Shown piece after piece: positions 1 through 10,650 of a DNA stretch of 64,000 nt; the stretch's first letter is position 1; the number at the start of each line of letters is the position of its first letter. The DNA lies in the NCBI GenBank assembly GCA_030068075.1, contig CM057823.1, forward strand, positions 13,240,485 to 13,304,484, in the 5' to 3' direction. The notes under the pieces are model-generated. The model was given only the letters and a program-made list of their open reading frames with translations. It made no database searches and had not been told where the DNA came from. The position numbers were made by a program, and so were the translations under genes. Origin of the DNA: Paguma larvata. Taxonomy: Eukaryota > Chordata > Mammalia > Carnivora > Viverridae.

Positions 1-525
1 GTTGAGAAGTTAATTCTTGTTCTGATGATTGTTTTGTGCCTTTTGTGTCTGGGCACCTTTTCTCTGGAACGTAAACCTACAGACGTCTGTATCACTGCTA
101 GGTACAAACTGACTTCCTAGTCCAGCGCGGACTGTTGAGTGCGGGTTCCTTCCGACCCAGAAAGCACAGATCCAGTGTACTTTCTCCCTTTGTGTTACCC
201 TGGATCCAGTGTGTGTATGTGGTTCCCAGCCCACAAGAAGGTGAGCGTCGCAGGTCTTAACCATGCAGGTTGCGGACAGATGGCACACAGGAAGCAGGTG
301 ATTGCTGGGCCAGCTTCTGCTGGTCCAGGGAGGGCTCGGACTGTGGGGTCCGGCAGAGGTAACAGCAATGGCACGGAACAGAGAGTGGCCCTCTCACAAT
401 GCACCGGCCGAGAGGCCAGCTGACCTTCTTTTATGGGGTTAACCCAACAGTGTCCAGGATCAGCTTGGCAGGACCAGGTATACCTGCACAACCACTTATC
501 AGTCCTTCTGACATAAGCCACCTAA
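1..525. other. Unassigned single-copy-like DNA
   Basis: I recognise no gene or repeat family here. Short open frames exist on both strands, but none has a domain, a signal peptide or a credible splice context. The stretch ends at the target site of the first SINE. Confidence 0.4.
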
Positions 526-539
526 TCAACCAGATTCCT

Positions 540-751
540 TTTTTTTTAAACGTTTATTTATTTTTGAGAGACATAGAGACAAAGCATGAGCAGGGGAAGG
601 GCAGAGAGAGAGGGAGACACAGAATGTGAAGCAGGCCCCAGGCTCTGAGCCGTCAGCACAGAGCCCGACGCGGGGCTTGAACTCACAGACCGCGAGATCA
701 TGACCTGAGCCAAAGCCGGCCGCTTAACCAACTGAGCCACCCAGGCGCCCC
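540..751 (-). mobile_element. Felid tRNA-derived SINE (SINEC_Fc type)
   Basis: On the plus strand it begins with poly(T), runs through a GA-rich stretch and ends with the reversed head ccacccaggcgcccc. It is flanked by a perfect 14 bp target-site duplication, tcaaccagattcct, at 526-539 and 752-765. The complete head, A/B-box region and perfect duplication indicate a fairly young, full-length L1-mobilised copy. Confidence 0.95.
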
Positions 752-765
752 TCAACCAGATTCCT

Positions 766-1137
766 CTAATTCAAGCTCAGCACTTGTGCGCAAACTCCCA
801 CAATCACTTTATAATAAACTCATATTGTGTTTTTTATTTCTTAGTGCCTATGAGCTTTAGCGAGGTTAGGGGACAGGCCGATGGCCTAAAAGTGAAGCCT
901 CGTTGCTTGGTCGCTATGGCTCAGAGGTCCCAGGCCACAAAGGGGGGTTCCTGGAGATGGTTGCTAGTATGAGAAGGTAAAGTCATCCAAGGAAGTAAAA
1001 CAAGTTACTGCTGCATTAGAGAAACATGATCGGGAGAGGATGAAGTTATTCCATGGATTCTGAGTTTGTGGCCTGAGCTTTCCCCATAGATCATTTTATG
1101 TTCTCTAGCCAAAAAAATCAAAAAAACAAAAGCCAAA
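766..1137. other. Unassigned DNA
   Basis: No recognisable gene or repeat. The sequence continues the flank of the SINE target site and is moderately AT-rich. Confidence 0.4.
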
Positions 1138-1262
1138 AAACCAGCATTTACTATGGGTTTGGCACTGTGTGAAGTGCTTTGCACGTATTAACTCCTTTAA
1201 TCCTCATACGAACCTATTAGATAGTATTGCCTTCACTTTACAGATAAAGAAATGAGACGTGT
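1138..1262 (-). mobile_element. MIR SINE fragment
   Basis: The stretch reads like the reversed 3' half of MIR. It has a 'catttactatg...ggcactgtg' start, then 'taactcctttaatcctcat', then 'tttacagataaagaaatgag'. It is heavily diverged, as expected for this ancient mammal-wide element. Confidence 0.7.
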
Positions 1263-1336
1263 ATTGCGTAGCCTGTCCATATGCATTCTTTATATATTCA
1301 TTCTATTTGACAAAGCCCCAAAGACAATATTTTTCT

Positions 1337-1565
1337 TCTTTCTTTTTTTAAAAATCTTTTAAAAACTTTATTTCTGAGAAAGAGAGTGAGCATGCACGAC
1401 TGGGGAAGGGGCAGAGAGAGAGAGAGGGAGAGAGAGAATCCCAAGCGGTCTGCGTGCCATCAGCACAGAGCCCAGTGTAAGGCTTGAACCCACAAACCAT
1501 GCGATCATGACTGAGCCAAAGTCAATAGTTGGACACTTAACTGACTGAACCACCCAGGCACCCCC
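1337..1565 (-). mobile_element. Felid SINE, antisense copy
   Basis: A poly(T)-rich start, GA-rich middle and reversed head ending 'cacccaggcacccc' identify the SINE. Flanking copies agacaatatttttct (1322-1336) and agacaatgcttttct (1566-1580) form a 15 bp target-site duplication with two mismatches, so it is older than the copy at 540-751. Confidence 0.92.
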
Positions 1566-1580
1566 AGACAATGCTTTTCT

Positions 1581-3214
1581 ATGGGACCTTCACTGGTTGA
1601 AAGCCAGAAGACGTGACTCCTGTCCCTCTTCGGGCTGTGTTGGTGAACTGACTATAAAACTTCAAAGCAAGCTGCAGGGCGGCAAGGGCAGTGGCCCTCT
1701 GGCTGTGAGATACAAAGGGCTCAGGCTGTATATAGATCTGAACACCGGAGGGCAGAACCACCTCTGCGGGAACCGGCAATGAGTCTTCAGGGCCCGGCAT
1801 CTCAAGGATCCCCTCAAGGATAACCCTCTGTTATGTCACAGATATATATCCCCTGTGATATAACAGAGGGTCTGCTCTTGGATCAGGGAGCCATGGTTAG
1901 CAGTTAGTGTGAATATTCTCCTGTCCCTGCCACAAATCTCAGTTTGAAAGCAGATCTCCTTTATGTTCAAACATGGTCAAATGTATATTCCCTACGCGGG
2001 AGCAATGGCAGACAAGGTTGGTGAACATCAGAAATGAAATCATCCAACCAACAGTTTACTGGCAGAGGAAGCATTTTCTATGCAGATATGATCTCTTTTC
2101 ACTCCACAAGTCCAGTATTTCTCAATCAGCTTGGTTCAGACCAATGCGTGATGATGATTCATGGTACCTTGGTAGCAAGATGCCTTTCCTGCACACTGGG
2201 GAGTGGTAGGAGGGTGTGCAGGATGTCAGGAGGAGAACAAGTTGAGAGAGAGCCTTGACATCTGGCAGCTGTCATCAGCAAGAGAGATGGTGGTAGAACA
2301 AGTCGGAGGCTCAGTTGGGATTGGATGAGAGAGCAGGCCAGCATCAGCATAGACGGGGCCAGCAATGCCCCTTCCAGCTGAACACCCAGCTGTTCAGACA
2401 GGGTGGGGACCAGGAACTCAAGGTGGAAGGAAGTTTGAGTGCTTCTTGACAGAGGAGCCAAGGACATGGCCAAAGCACAGGCCAAGGTCCACCAGGGTCA
2501 ACTCCATTCTCCCAGACTGAGTGTCCAGCTGGTTTGCCAGATGGCGTCTCTAGTTTCTATTCTGAAGCTCTGGAACTTTTCTTCTTTATGCCTTAACTTT
2601 ATCGTCTAAGGTGACAAGGACCTGCACAAGCTAACAAGAACTGCAACCCAGATTTATATAAATTCTGGATAACATTGCCTCTTAAATGACTTCTATTCCT
2701 GATGACAGTATATACTCTAAGTCCTGTAAATTTCTTTTTCCTTCTCTCCTTTTTTCCCTCCCCTTTTCTTTCCCTCTTCCTTTGTTGTAGTGTTTTTTTT
2801 TTTTAATAGTGTTAACAGGCTACTTCTTTCAGAAGAGAAGAAGTGCAATAGATAACTAGACTAAGTTATTTCCAGACCAAATGGGCATGAACTTCTGTGG
2901 TCTATGGAGAAAGAAGATCTTCACCTCACCCGTGTGCAATGCAAAAGTCAAAGCAATTTTCTCACCTTACTCTCCTCCCCTCACCAATAGAAATATTAAA
3001 AAAAATTCTCAAACCCCTTTACTAAAATTCATGAGCAAGTACACATTGTGTCAATGTTTGAGATAAATTCATGCCAGCAACAAAAAGGTTAATTCGTTCC
3101 AGCAACAAAAGCAACCCTATTACAAAACAAAATTTATTCTTGTATGAAAACATCACAAATAGTATCAGCTCAAGGATCACCTCTGGAAATCTATTGGCCC
3201 AGAGATCTTTGAAT
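1581..3214. other. Unassigned DNA with a short hairpin
   Basis: No gene or repeat family is recognised across about 1.6 kb. The stretch contains the perfect-with-wobble hairpin at 1823-1871 (listed separately) and a pyrimidine-rich run near 2730-2800. Open frames up to 108 codons occur on both strands without recognisable protein features. Confidence 0.35.
1823..1871 (+). repeat. Inverted repeat / hairpin, 19 bp stem and 11 nt loop
   Basis: The left arm accctctgttatgtcacag (1823-1841) is the reverse complement of ctgtgatataacagagggt (1853-1871) except at one position. In a plus-strand RNA that position would be a G-U wobble, so the stem would be unbroken. The loop is AT-rich. No function is evident. 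Confidence 0.85.
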
Positions 3215-3575
3215 TCTGGCCCTCTATCATGCACCAGACAAGAAAATCAACTCAAAATGGATTAAAGACTTGAATGCCAGACCGGATACTGTAAACATCC
3301 TGGAAGAAAACATAGGGGATAACCTTGACTTCGGCCTTGGCAATGATTTTTTGGATTTGACACCAAAAGTACAAGCAACGAAAGCAAAAATAAACAAGTG
3401 AGACTACATCAAACCTAAGGCTTCCGTGCACCCAAGGAAATCATCAACAAAAGGAAAAGGTAACATATAGAATGAGAGAACTTTTTTGCCAACCATATAT
3501 CTGATAAGGGGTTACTATCCAAAAGATACAAGGAACCCATACAATTCAATAGTTAAAAGCCAAATAATTTTTTTT
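3215..3575 (+). mobile_element. Ancient L1M fragment, ORF2 C-terminal region
   Basis: The translation around 3245-3400 resembles the L1 ORF2 segment just after the reverse transcriptase (an [14 protein letters not shown] motif, then EENIGDNL and KVQATKAK). Stops and frameshifts break it. This is an old L1M-type copy on the plus strand, opposite to the younger L1s here. Confidence 0.75.
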
Positions 3576-3589
3576 TGGCTAATGAATAG

Positions 3590-3745
3590 TTTTTTTTGGG
3601 GTGATGAAAATATTCTGGAATTTGTGAGTGATTGTTTCACAACTTTGTGAATCTACTAAAAAAAGAATCCCACTGAATTACACACTTTAAAATAGCAAAT
3701 TTTAGGGCATGTGAATTATATCTTAATACTGAAAAAAAAAAAAAG
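3590..3745 (+). mobile_element. Ancient L1M 3'UTR fragment
   Basis: The stretch contains the old-L1 3' end pattern: 'acaactttgtgaatctactaaa', 'ccactgaattacacactttaaaa' and 'gtgaattatatcttaatactg', then a poly(A) run. It probably belongs with the ORF2 fragment just upstream, with the intervening ORF2 end deleted. Confidence 0.65.
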
Positions 3746-3769
3746 GAAAAAACAACGTAGAGACACATC

Positions 3770-3960
3770 AATCAATGGATCACCTTGTTAGGCTCTTGAT
3801 TTGAACAGAGTAACTTAAAAAAAAGACATTTTAAAAACAAGCAGGTAAAGTTGAACTTGGGTTCTGTATTAGATGATATAAGGAATTATTGATTTGGGAA
3901 TGTGCAATATAGTAATGTGATTATATTTTTTAAAATATAATATTCACAACTGAGATGCAC
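3770..3960 (+). mobile_element. Probable L1M 3'UTR remnant
   Basis: Phrases such as 'ttctgtattagatgatat', 'aaggaattattg' and 'agtaatgtgattatat' resemble an old L1M 3'UTR. The copy is short and diverged, and the assignment comes from memory of the consensus only. Confidence 0.45.
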
Positions 3961-4301
3961 AGAATATTCCAATTTTACTTTCTTTTTAAAATTTTTATGT
4001 ATTTATTTATTTATAAAAATTTATTTATTGTTTAATTCACATATAAGTTAGCATATAGTGCAACAATAATTTCAGGAGTAGATTTCTTAATACCCCTTAC
4101 TCATTTAGCCCATCCCACCTCCCACAACCCCTGCAGCAACCCTTTGTTTGTTCTCCATATTTAAGAGACTTTTATGTTTTGTCCCCGTCCCTGTTTTTAT
4201 ACTATTTTTGCTTCCCTTCCCCTATGTTCATCTGTTTTGTATCTTAAAGTCCGCATATGAGTGAAGTCATATGATATTTGTCTTTCTTTGACTAATTTCA
4301 C

Positions 4302-7300
4302 CTAGCATATGCCGTCTAGCTCTATCCATGTAGTTGCAAATGGAAAGATTTCATTCCTTTCGGTTGCTGAGTAATAGTCCATTGTGTATATATACCACAT
4401 CTTCTTTATCCATTCATCATTGATGGACATTTGGGCTCTTTCCATATGTTGACTATTGTTGATAGCACTGCTATAAACATTGGGGTGCATGTGCCCCTTT
4501 GAAACAGCACACCTGTATCTCTTGGATAAAGTAGTAGTGCAATTGCTGGGTCGTAGGGTAGTTCTATTTTTAATTTTTTGAGAAATCTCCATAGTGTTTT
4601 CCAGAGTGGCTGCACCAGTTTGCATTCCCACCAGCAGTGCAAAAGAGATCCTCTTTCTCCGCATTCTTGCCAACATCTGTTGTTGCTTGAGTTGTTAATG
4701 TTAGCCGTTCTGACAGGCGTGAGGTGGTATCTCATGGTGGTTTTGATTTGTATTTCCCTGATGATGAGTGATGTTGAGCATTTTTTCATGTGTCGGTTCG
4801 CCATCTGGATGTCTTCTTTGGAGAAGTGTCTATTCATATCTTCCTCCCATTTCTTCACTGGATTATTTGTTTTTTCGGGTGTGGAGTTTGATAAGTTCTT
4901 TCTAGATTTTTGATACTAACCCTTTATCTGATATGTCGTTTACAAATATCTTCTCCCATTCTGTGGTGGCCTTTTAGTTTTGCTGATTCTTACCTTTGCT
5001 TCCAGAAGCTTTTTAGTTTGATGAGGTCCCCATAATTCATTTTCACTTTTGTTTCCCTTGCCTCCAGAGACGTGTTGGGTAAGAAGTTGCTGCAGCCAAG
5101 GTCAAAGAGGTTTTTGCCCACTTTCTCCTCGAAGATTTTGATGGCTTCTTGTTTTACATTTAGGTCTTTCATCTGTTTCGAGTTTATTTTTGTGTATGGT
5201 GTAAGAAAGTGGTCCAGGTTTATTTTTCTGCATGTCGCTGTCCAGTTTTCCCAGCACCACTTGCTGAAGAGACTGTCTTTATTCCATTGGATATTCTTTC
5301 CTGCTTTGTCAAAGAGTAGTTGGCCATACGTTTGTGGGTCCATTTCTGGATTCTCTATTCTGTTCCATTGATCTGAGTGTCTGTTTTTGTAACAGTACAT
5401 ACTTTTGATGATTACAGCTTTGTAATACATCTTGAAGTCCTGGATTGTGATGCCTCCAGCTTCGGTTTTCTTTTTCAAGGTTGCTTTGGCTATTCAGGAT
5501 CTTTTCTATTTCCATACAAATTTTAGGATTGTTTGTTCTAGTTTTTGAAGAATGTTGGTGTTATTTTGATAGTGATTGCATTGAATATGTAGATTGCTTT
5601 GGGTAGTATCGAGATTTTAACAATGTTCTTCCAATCCATGATTATGGAATATTTTCCATTTTTTGTGTGTCTTCTTCAATTTCTTTCATAAGCTTTCTAT
5701 AGTTTTCAGTGTACAGATTTTTCACCTCTTTGGTTATGTTTATTCCTAGGTATTTTATGGTTTTTGGTACAATTGTAAATAGGATCAATTCCTCGATTTC
5801 TCTTTCTGTTGCTTCATTATTGGTGTATAGGTATGCAGCTGATTTCTGTGCATTGATTTTATATTCTGCCACTTTGCTGAATTCATGGATCGGTTCTAGC
5901 AGTATTTTTGTGGAATCTTTTGGGCTTTCCATATAGAGTATGATGTCATCTGTGAAGAGTGAAAGTTTGACTTCCTCCTGGCTGATTTGGATGTCTTTTA
6001 TTCATTGTGTTTGATTGCTGAGGCTAAGACTTCCAATACTATGTTGAATAACAGTGGCAAGAGCGAACATCCCTGTCATGTTCCTGACCTTAGGGGGAAG
6101 CCCTCAGTTTTTCCCCACTGAGGATGATATTAGCGTTGGGTCTTTCATATATGCCTTTTATGATCTTAAGGTATGACCCTTCTAGCCCTACTTTCTTGAG
6201 AGTTTTATCAAGAAAGGGTGCTGTATTTTGTCAAATGCTTTCTCTGCATCTACTGAGAGGATCACGTGGTTCTTGTCCTTTCTTTAATTGATGTGATGTA
6301 TCACATTGATTGTTTTGCAGATGTTGAACCAGCCCTACATCCCAGGTATAAATCCCACTTGGTCGTGGTGAATAATTTTTTTAATGTATTGTTGGATCCG
6401 GTTGGCTGGTATCTTGCTGAGGATTTTCACATCCATGTTCATCAGGGAGATTGGTCTATAGTTCTCCTTTTAAGTGGGGTCTTCATCTGGTTTTGGAATC
6501 AAGGTAATGCTGGCTTCATAGAAAGAGTTTCGAAGCTTTTCCTTCCATTTCTATTTCTTGGAACAGCGTCAAGAGAATAGGTGTTAACTCTTCTTTAAAT
6601 ATTCGGTAGAATTTCCCTGGAAAGCCATCTGGCTCTGGACTCTTGTTTTTTTGGGGATATTTTTGATTACTAATTCGATTTCTTTACTAGTTATGGGTCT
6701 GTTCAAATTTTCTATTTCTTCCTGTTTCAGTTTTGGTAGTTTACATGTTTCTAGGAGTTTGTCCATTTCTTCCAGATTGCCCATTTTATTGGTGTATAAT
6801 TGCTCGTAATATTCTCTTATTATTGTTTGTATTTCTGCTGTGTTGGTTGTGATCTCTCCTCTTTAATTCTTGATTTTATTTATTTGGGTCTTTTCCTTTT
6901 TCTTTTTTATTAAACTGGCTAGGGATTTATCAATTTTGTAATCCTCTCAAAGAGCCACCTCTTGGTTTCATTGATCTATTCTACTGTTTTTGTTTGTTTG
7001 TTTCTTTTGGTTTCGATAGCATTGATTTCTCTCTAATGTTTATTATTTCCTGTCTTCTGCCGGTTTTGGATTTTATTTGCTGTTTTTTTTTTGAGGTGTA
7101 AGGTCAGGTTGTGTATCTGAGACCTTTCTTCCTTTTTTAGGGATACCTAGACTGCTATATACTTTCCTCTTATGACTGCCTTTGCTGCATCACAGAGGAT
7201 TTTGGGCTCAGGTGTCATCATTTTCATTGGCTTCCATGTACTTTTTAATTTTCTCTTTAATTTCTTGTTAGCCTATTCATTCTTTAGTAGGATGTTCTTT

Positions 7301-8050
7301 AGTCTCCATGTTTTTATTATCTTTCCAAATTTTTTCTTGTGGTTGATTTCGAGTTTCATAGCGTTGTCGTCCAAAAATATGCACGATCTGATCTCAATCT
7401 TTTTGTACTTGTTGAGAGCTGATTTGTGTCCCATTATGTGATCTCTTCTGAAGAACGTTCCATGTGCACCAGAGAAGAATGTGTATTCCATTGCTTTAGG
7501 ATGAAATGTTCTGAATATATTTGTTAAGTCCATCTGGTCCAGTGTGTCATTCAAAGCCACTGTGTTCTTGTTGATTTTCTGTTTAGATGATCTGTCCATT
7601 GCTGTAAGTGGGGTGTTGAAGTCCCCTACTATTAAGGTATTATTATCAATGAGTTTCTTTATGTTTGTGATTAATTGATTTATATATTTGGGTGTTCCAC
7701 ATTTGGAGCATAAATGATCACAAATGTTAGGTATTCTTGGTGGATAGACCCCTTATTTATGATATAATGCCCTTCTTCATCTATTGTTGCAGTCTTTATT
7801 TTAAAGTCTAGATTGTCTGATGTAAGTATGGCTACTCTGGCTTTCTTTTGCTGACCATTATCATGATAGATGGTTCTCCTTCTCCTTATTTTCAATCCGA
7901 AGGTGTCTTTAGGTCTAAAATGGGTCTCTTGTAAACAGCGTATAGATGGATCTTGTTTTCTTATCCATTCTGTTACCCTGTGTCTTTTGATTGGAGCAGT
8001 AGTTCATTGACGTTTAGAGTGAGTACTGAAAGATATGAATTTATTGCCAT
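4302..8050 (-). pseudogene. L1 ORF2 (endonuclease/reverse transcriptase), degraded
   Basis: In an intact L1 this protein nicks target DNA and copies L1 RNA into it. The start is placed at the ATG at 8050, followed by a diverged LTLNVN-like endonuclease start and a QETH-like block. An endonuclease segment is readable at 7680-7895 and 7273-7599. Its usual SDH catalytic motif reads D-D-N here, because the histidine codon (7366-7368) is GAC. The reverse transcriptase active-site loop at 5945-5956 reads F-T-D-D instead of FADD/YADD. The C-terminal CX3CX7HX4C knuckle survives at 4406-4858. Frameshifts and stops divide the frame into at least six pieces, so no functional protein is possible. Confidence 0.9.
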
Positions 8051-8148
8051 TATGTTGCCTGCAGAGTTGGAGTTTCTGGTGGTGTTCTCTGTTCCTTTCT
8101 AGTCTTTGTTGCTTTTTTGTTTGTTTGTTTTTTATGTCTTTTCTCCCC

Positions 8149-8989
8149 TTAGAGAGTCCCCCTTAAAATTTCTTGCAGGGATGGTTTAGTGGTCACAAAC
8201 TCCTTTGATTTTTGTTTGTCTGGGAAATATTTTATCTTTCCTATTTTTAATGACAGCCTTGCTGGATAAAGAATTCTTGGCTGCATATTTTTCCAATTCA
8301 GCACAGTGAATATATCTTGCCACCCTTCCTGGCCTGCCAAGTGTCTGTGGATAGGTCTGCTGCAAACCTGATCTGTCTTCCCTTGTAGGCTGAGGACTTT
8401 TTTCCCCTTACTGCTTTCATGATTCTTTCCTTGTCTGAGTATGATATACCTTGTTGATGGTTGGTTTTTGTTGAATCTAACTGGAGTCCTCTGTGCTTGC
8501 TGGATTTTGATGTCCGTGTCTTTCTCCAGGTTAAGAAAGTTTTCTGCTATGATTTGCTCACATAAATTTTGTACTCCTTTTTCTCTCTCTTCATCTTCTC
8601 GGACCCCTATGATTCTGATGTTATTCTTTTTTAATGAGTGACTGAGTTCTCTAATTTTTATTTCTTGCTCTTTTGCCCTAGTCTCCCTGTTTTTTCCTGC
8701 TTCATTATTCTCCATAAGTTTGTCCTCTATATCACTGATTTGCTTCTGCTGTTGCATCCATTCAAGATTGCAGCTCAGTTACAACATTTTTGTGTTCATT
8801 CTGACTAGCTTTTACTTCTCTTATCTCCACAGAAAGGGACTCTAATCTAATTTCAACCCCAGCTAATATTCTTCTTATTGTGATTCTAAATTATGGTTTA
8901 GACATCTTGCTTGTATCTGTGTTGATTAAGGCCTTAGCTGTCATTTCTTCCTGTTCTTTCTTTTGAAGTGAATTCTTTCACTTCATCAT
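8149..8989 (-). pseudogene. L1 ORF1 (RNA-binding protein), degraded
   Basis: In an intact L1 this protein forms a trimer that coats L1 RNA. The start is placed at one of two adjacent ATGs at 8984-8989. The last 202 codons (8757 to 8149) remain open. They show a glutamine/glutamate-rich coiled-coil end, the RRM entry block (NNIRIIGVREDEE), and the C-terminal domain with MQPRILYPARLS and FVTTKPSLQEIL. Two in-frame stops lie upstream, between about 8760 and 8920, so the N-terminal coiled coil is disconnected. The middle of the RRM is scrambled compared with other carnivore L1 copies, suggesting local frameshifts. Confidence 0.88.
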
Positions 8990-9420
8990 TTTGGAGCAAG
9001 AAAGGGAATTAATAAAGTAAAAAAATTAAAATTAAAAAATTAAAAACAACACAAAGAAATCAAATAAAGGATCCTAGATCCTAGGTGTGTTTTGGTCTGG
9101 TTGTTGAAAAAGCCGGATAGATTAGAGGAAAAAGGGAAATATAAGAAAAGAAAAAAAAAGGGAAAAAAGGAAAAAAAAGGAAAACGTTTGAAAATTTGAA
9201 AAAATGAATACAATGAAATAGAGTAAATGGAATGATGAAAGCAAACTAGAATTTAAAAAATTTACAAAAAAGTAAAAGGTATAGTAGAAAAAATTAAAGA
9301 AAAATGTTTTTAATAATAGAGTAAAATAAAAATAGATTTTTTCCTTTCCGTATTCAAGAATAAAAAAAGAAAAGAAAAAAATGGAATAAAAAGACCAGCT
9401 ACCAGAAAAAAGTACGGTTG
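8990..9420 (-). other. A/T-rich inner 5'UTR of the near full-length L1
   Basis: On the plus strand this stretch is very rich in A, with aaaaag and aaaatt runs. It sits between the ORF1 start and the CpG-rich outer 5'UTR. I see no open frame and no other inserted element. Confidence 0.7.
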
Positions 9421-9554
9421 AAGTTACATCTGGTTTCCCATAGAGTCAAGCTATGAAGCACTTTATAGTCTGTAAACTAAGCTGGCGGAGACTTGTGTTT
9501 GTCAAGAGTGCTATTGGCCCAGTTGGGCGAGATTTAGTGTAACGGCTACATTCT

Positions 9555-9569
9555 CCACCAGATGGCGCT
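9555..9569 (+). promoter_or_regulatory. CTCF-like motif in L1 5'UTR
   Basis: The sequence ccaccagatggcgct agrees at every position with the degenerate core CCASYAGRKGGCRSY. It lies in the CpG-rich 5'UTR, antisense to L1 transcription. Binding is inferred from motif match only. Confidence 0.6.
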
Positions 9570-9607
9570 GCTTAGCTTACGGGGGTGGATTGCTGTGGCG
9601 CCTGTAG

Positions 9608-9627
9608 GCGCGCATGCGCATGCGCAG
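9608..9627. promoter_or_regulatory. NRF1-like palindrome in L1 5'UTR
   Basis: The sequence gcgcgcatgcgcatgcgcag contains the perfect 12 bp palindrome tgcgcatgcgca (9615-9626), matching the NRF1 consensus, with a second overlapping half-match upstream. Occupancy is inferred from the motif only and would depend on CpG methylation. Confidence 0.6.
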
Positions 9628-10650
9628 AGCTGTAGCACGTGTAGGTGTGTATGCTCATGGCATCCCTCAGCTATCCAGGCTAGTGTCAGAACTCTGTGGT
9701 CTCCACGACTGGCAGTCAAGCACTCCTCCTTGGTCTCCGGCTTCCGTCCATTCCCTGCTTCAACACCGTCTGTGACCAAGCCGTCAGGCTGCCAGGCAGC
9801 ACCTCGCTCCTGAGTTTTATATCAAACGTGGCCGTGTTTCCCAGCCCCTCACTTATGAGAGACTGCGGCTTTGACGCTCTCAGATCCTCAGGGGGAGGGT
9901 CTCACTGAGCAATGGCTGGGTGCCCGCCCGCCCGCCCTCAGGAACGTTCGGGAGACTGCAGTGCTGCTGCTGCAGCAGGGAGACTGCGGCTGAGTGCCCG
10001 CTGGCGCCAGAAAAAGTTTGCTGATCTTGTAGCAGCAGCAGCAGCGGTTCAGGGTTTATGGAAAATCACAACACACATCTGGCGCCAGGCTTCATACTTA
10101 ACATCCTTGTTCCAACATCCACGAATGTCGTTCACGGGGGTCCGCTGACACCTTTGCCTGTGGGGTGTCACAGCCTCTACCAAATGTCCTCCCAGCAGGG
10201 GAACCACTACTCCCCGTGTGGCCCGAAGACCTCGCTCGCTGCTTCCGGGGATTCGCCCTTCCTATCAGAGCACTAACAGGTACTGAACTGCGGAGTTTCA
10301 GACTCTGCCCTCCCCCTGTTTATAGAGTCTTAACGGAATTTAAATCCTCTCCTTTCTCCTTTCTTCCTTATTTGTTCGGTCCCTGCGGCTGTTTCCACTT
10401 TTCCACTTGCTCTCCAGCTGCCTTTTTTTGAGGGGGGGGGTGTGCTTTTCCCATACTCCCCTCACCCCCCACATCTCCATCCTTTCCCCATAACCAAAAT
10501 CAGCTCCCTGCCCTCTGCAGCTTCTCTCTCTCCCAGTTCACCTGTCAGCATCACGTGCCTGCCAAGGTCTGTGGTTCAGGTTGTGCACATTGTTGTGTTA
10601 ATCCTCAGATCAGTTTTCTAGGTGTGCAAGAGGGTTTAGTGTTGATCTGG

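Larger units (their letters stand above)
3987..10650 (-). mobile_element. Near full-length carnivore L1 (LINE-1)
   Basis: This is an autonomous non-LTR retrotransposon copy of about 6.7 kb. Read on the minus strand it has a CpG-rich 5'UTR (about 8990-10650), ORF1 (8149-8989), ORF2 (4302-8050), a 3'UTR and an A-rich tail near 3987-4030. It is nearly complete, but both ORFs are broken by stops and frameshifts. I found no clean target-site duplication. The right edge abuts an older plus-strand L1M 3' end at about 10651. It is more diverged than the two truncated L1 copies at 11.98-14.76 and 19.17-21.22 kb. Confidence 0.9.
9420..10650 (-). promoter_or_regulatory. CpG-rich L1 5'UTR / presumed promoter
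   Basis: This GC- and CpG-rich stretch is the outer 5'UTR of the L1, which in this family normally carries the internal RNA polymerase II promoter. Visible motifs include a CTCF-like site (9555-9569), a palindromic NRF1-like site (9615-9626), a CCCGCCCGCCCGCCC-type GC run near 9921-9936 and CAG/CTG triplet runs near 9960-10045. Promoter activity is inferred from the family. Short plus-strand open frames here are by-products of the GC content. Confidence 0.75.

Noticed and set aside
540..751. SINEs as genuine tRNA genes because of their A and B boxes
   Set aside because: The tRNA-like heads lack an intact cloverleaf and continue into a CT-rich body and poly(A) tail, as expected of tRNA-derived SINEs.
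9546..10431. Several GC-rich open frames and an apparent CpG-island promoter for a host gene
   Set aside because: The position and sequence fit the 5'UTR of the adjoining L1, and the frames have no domain.
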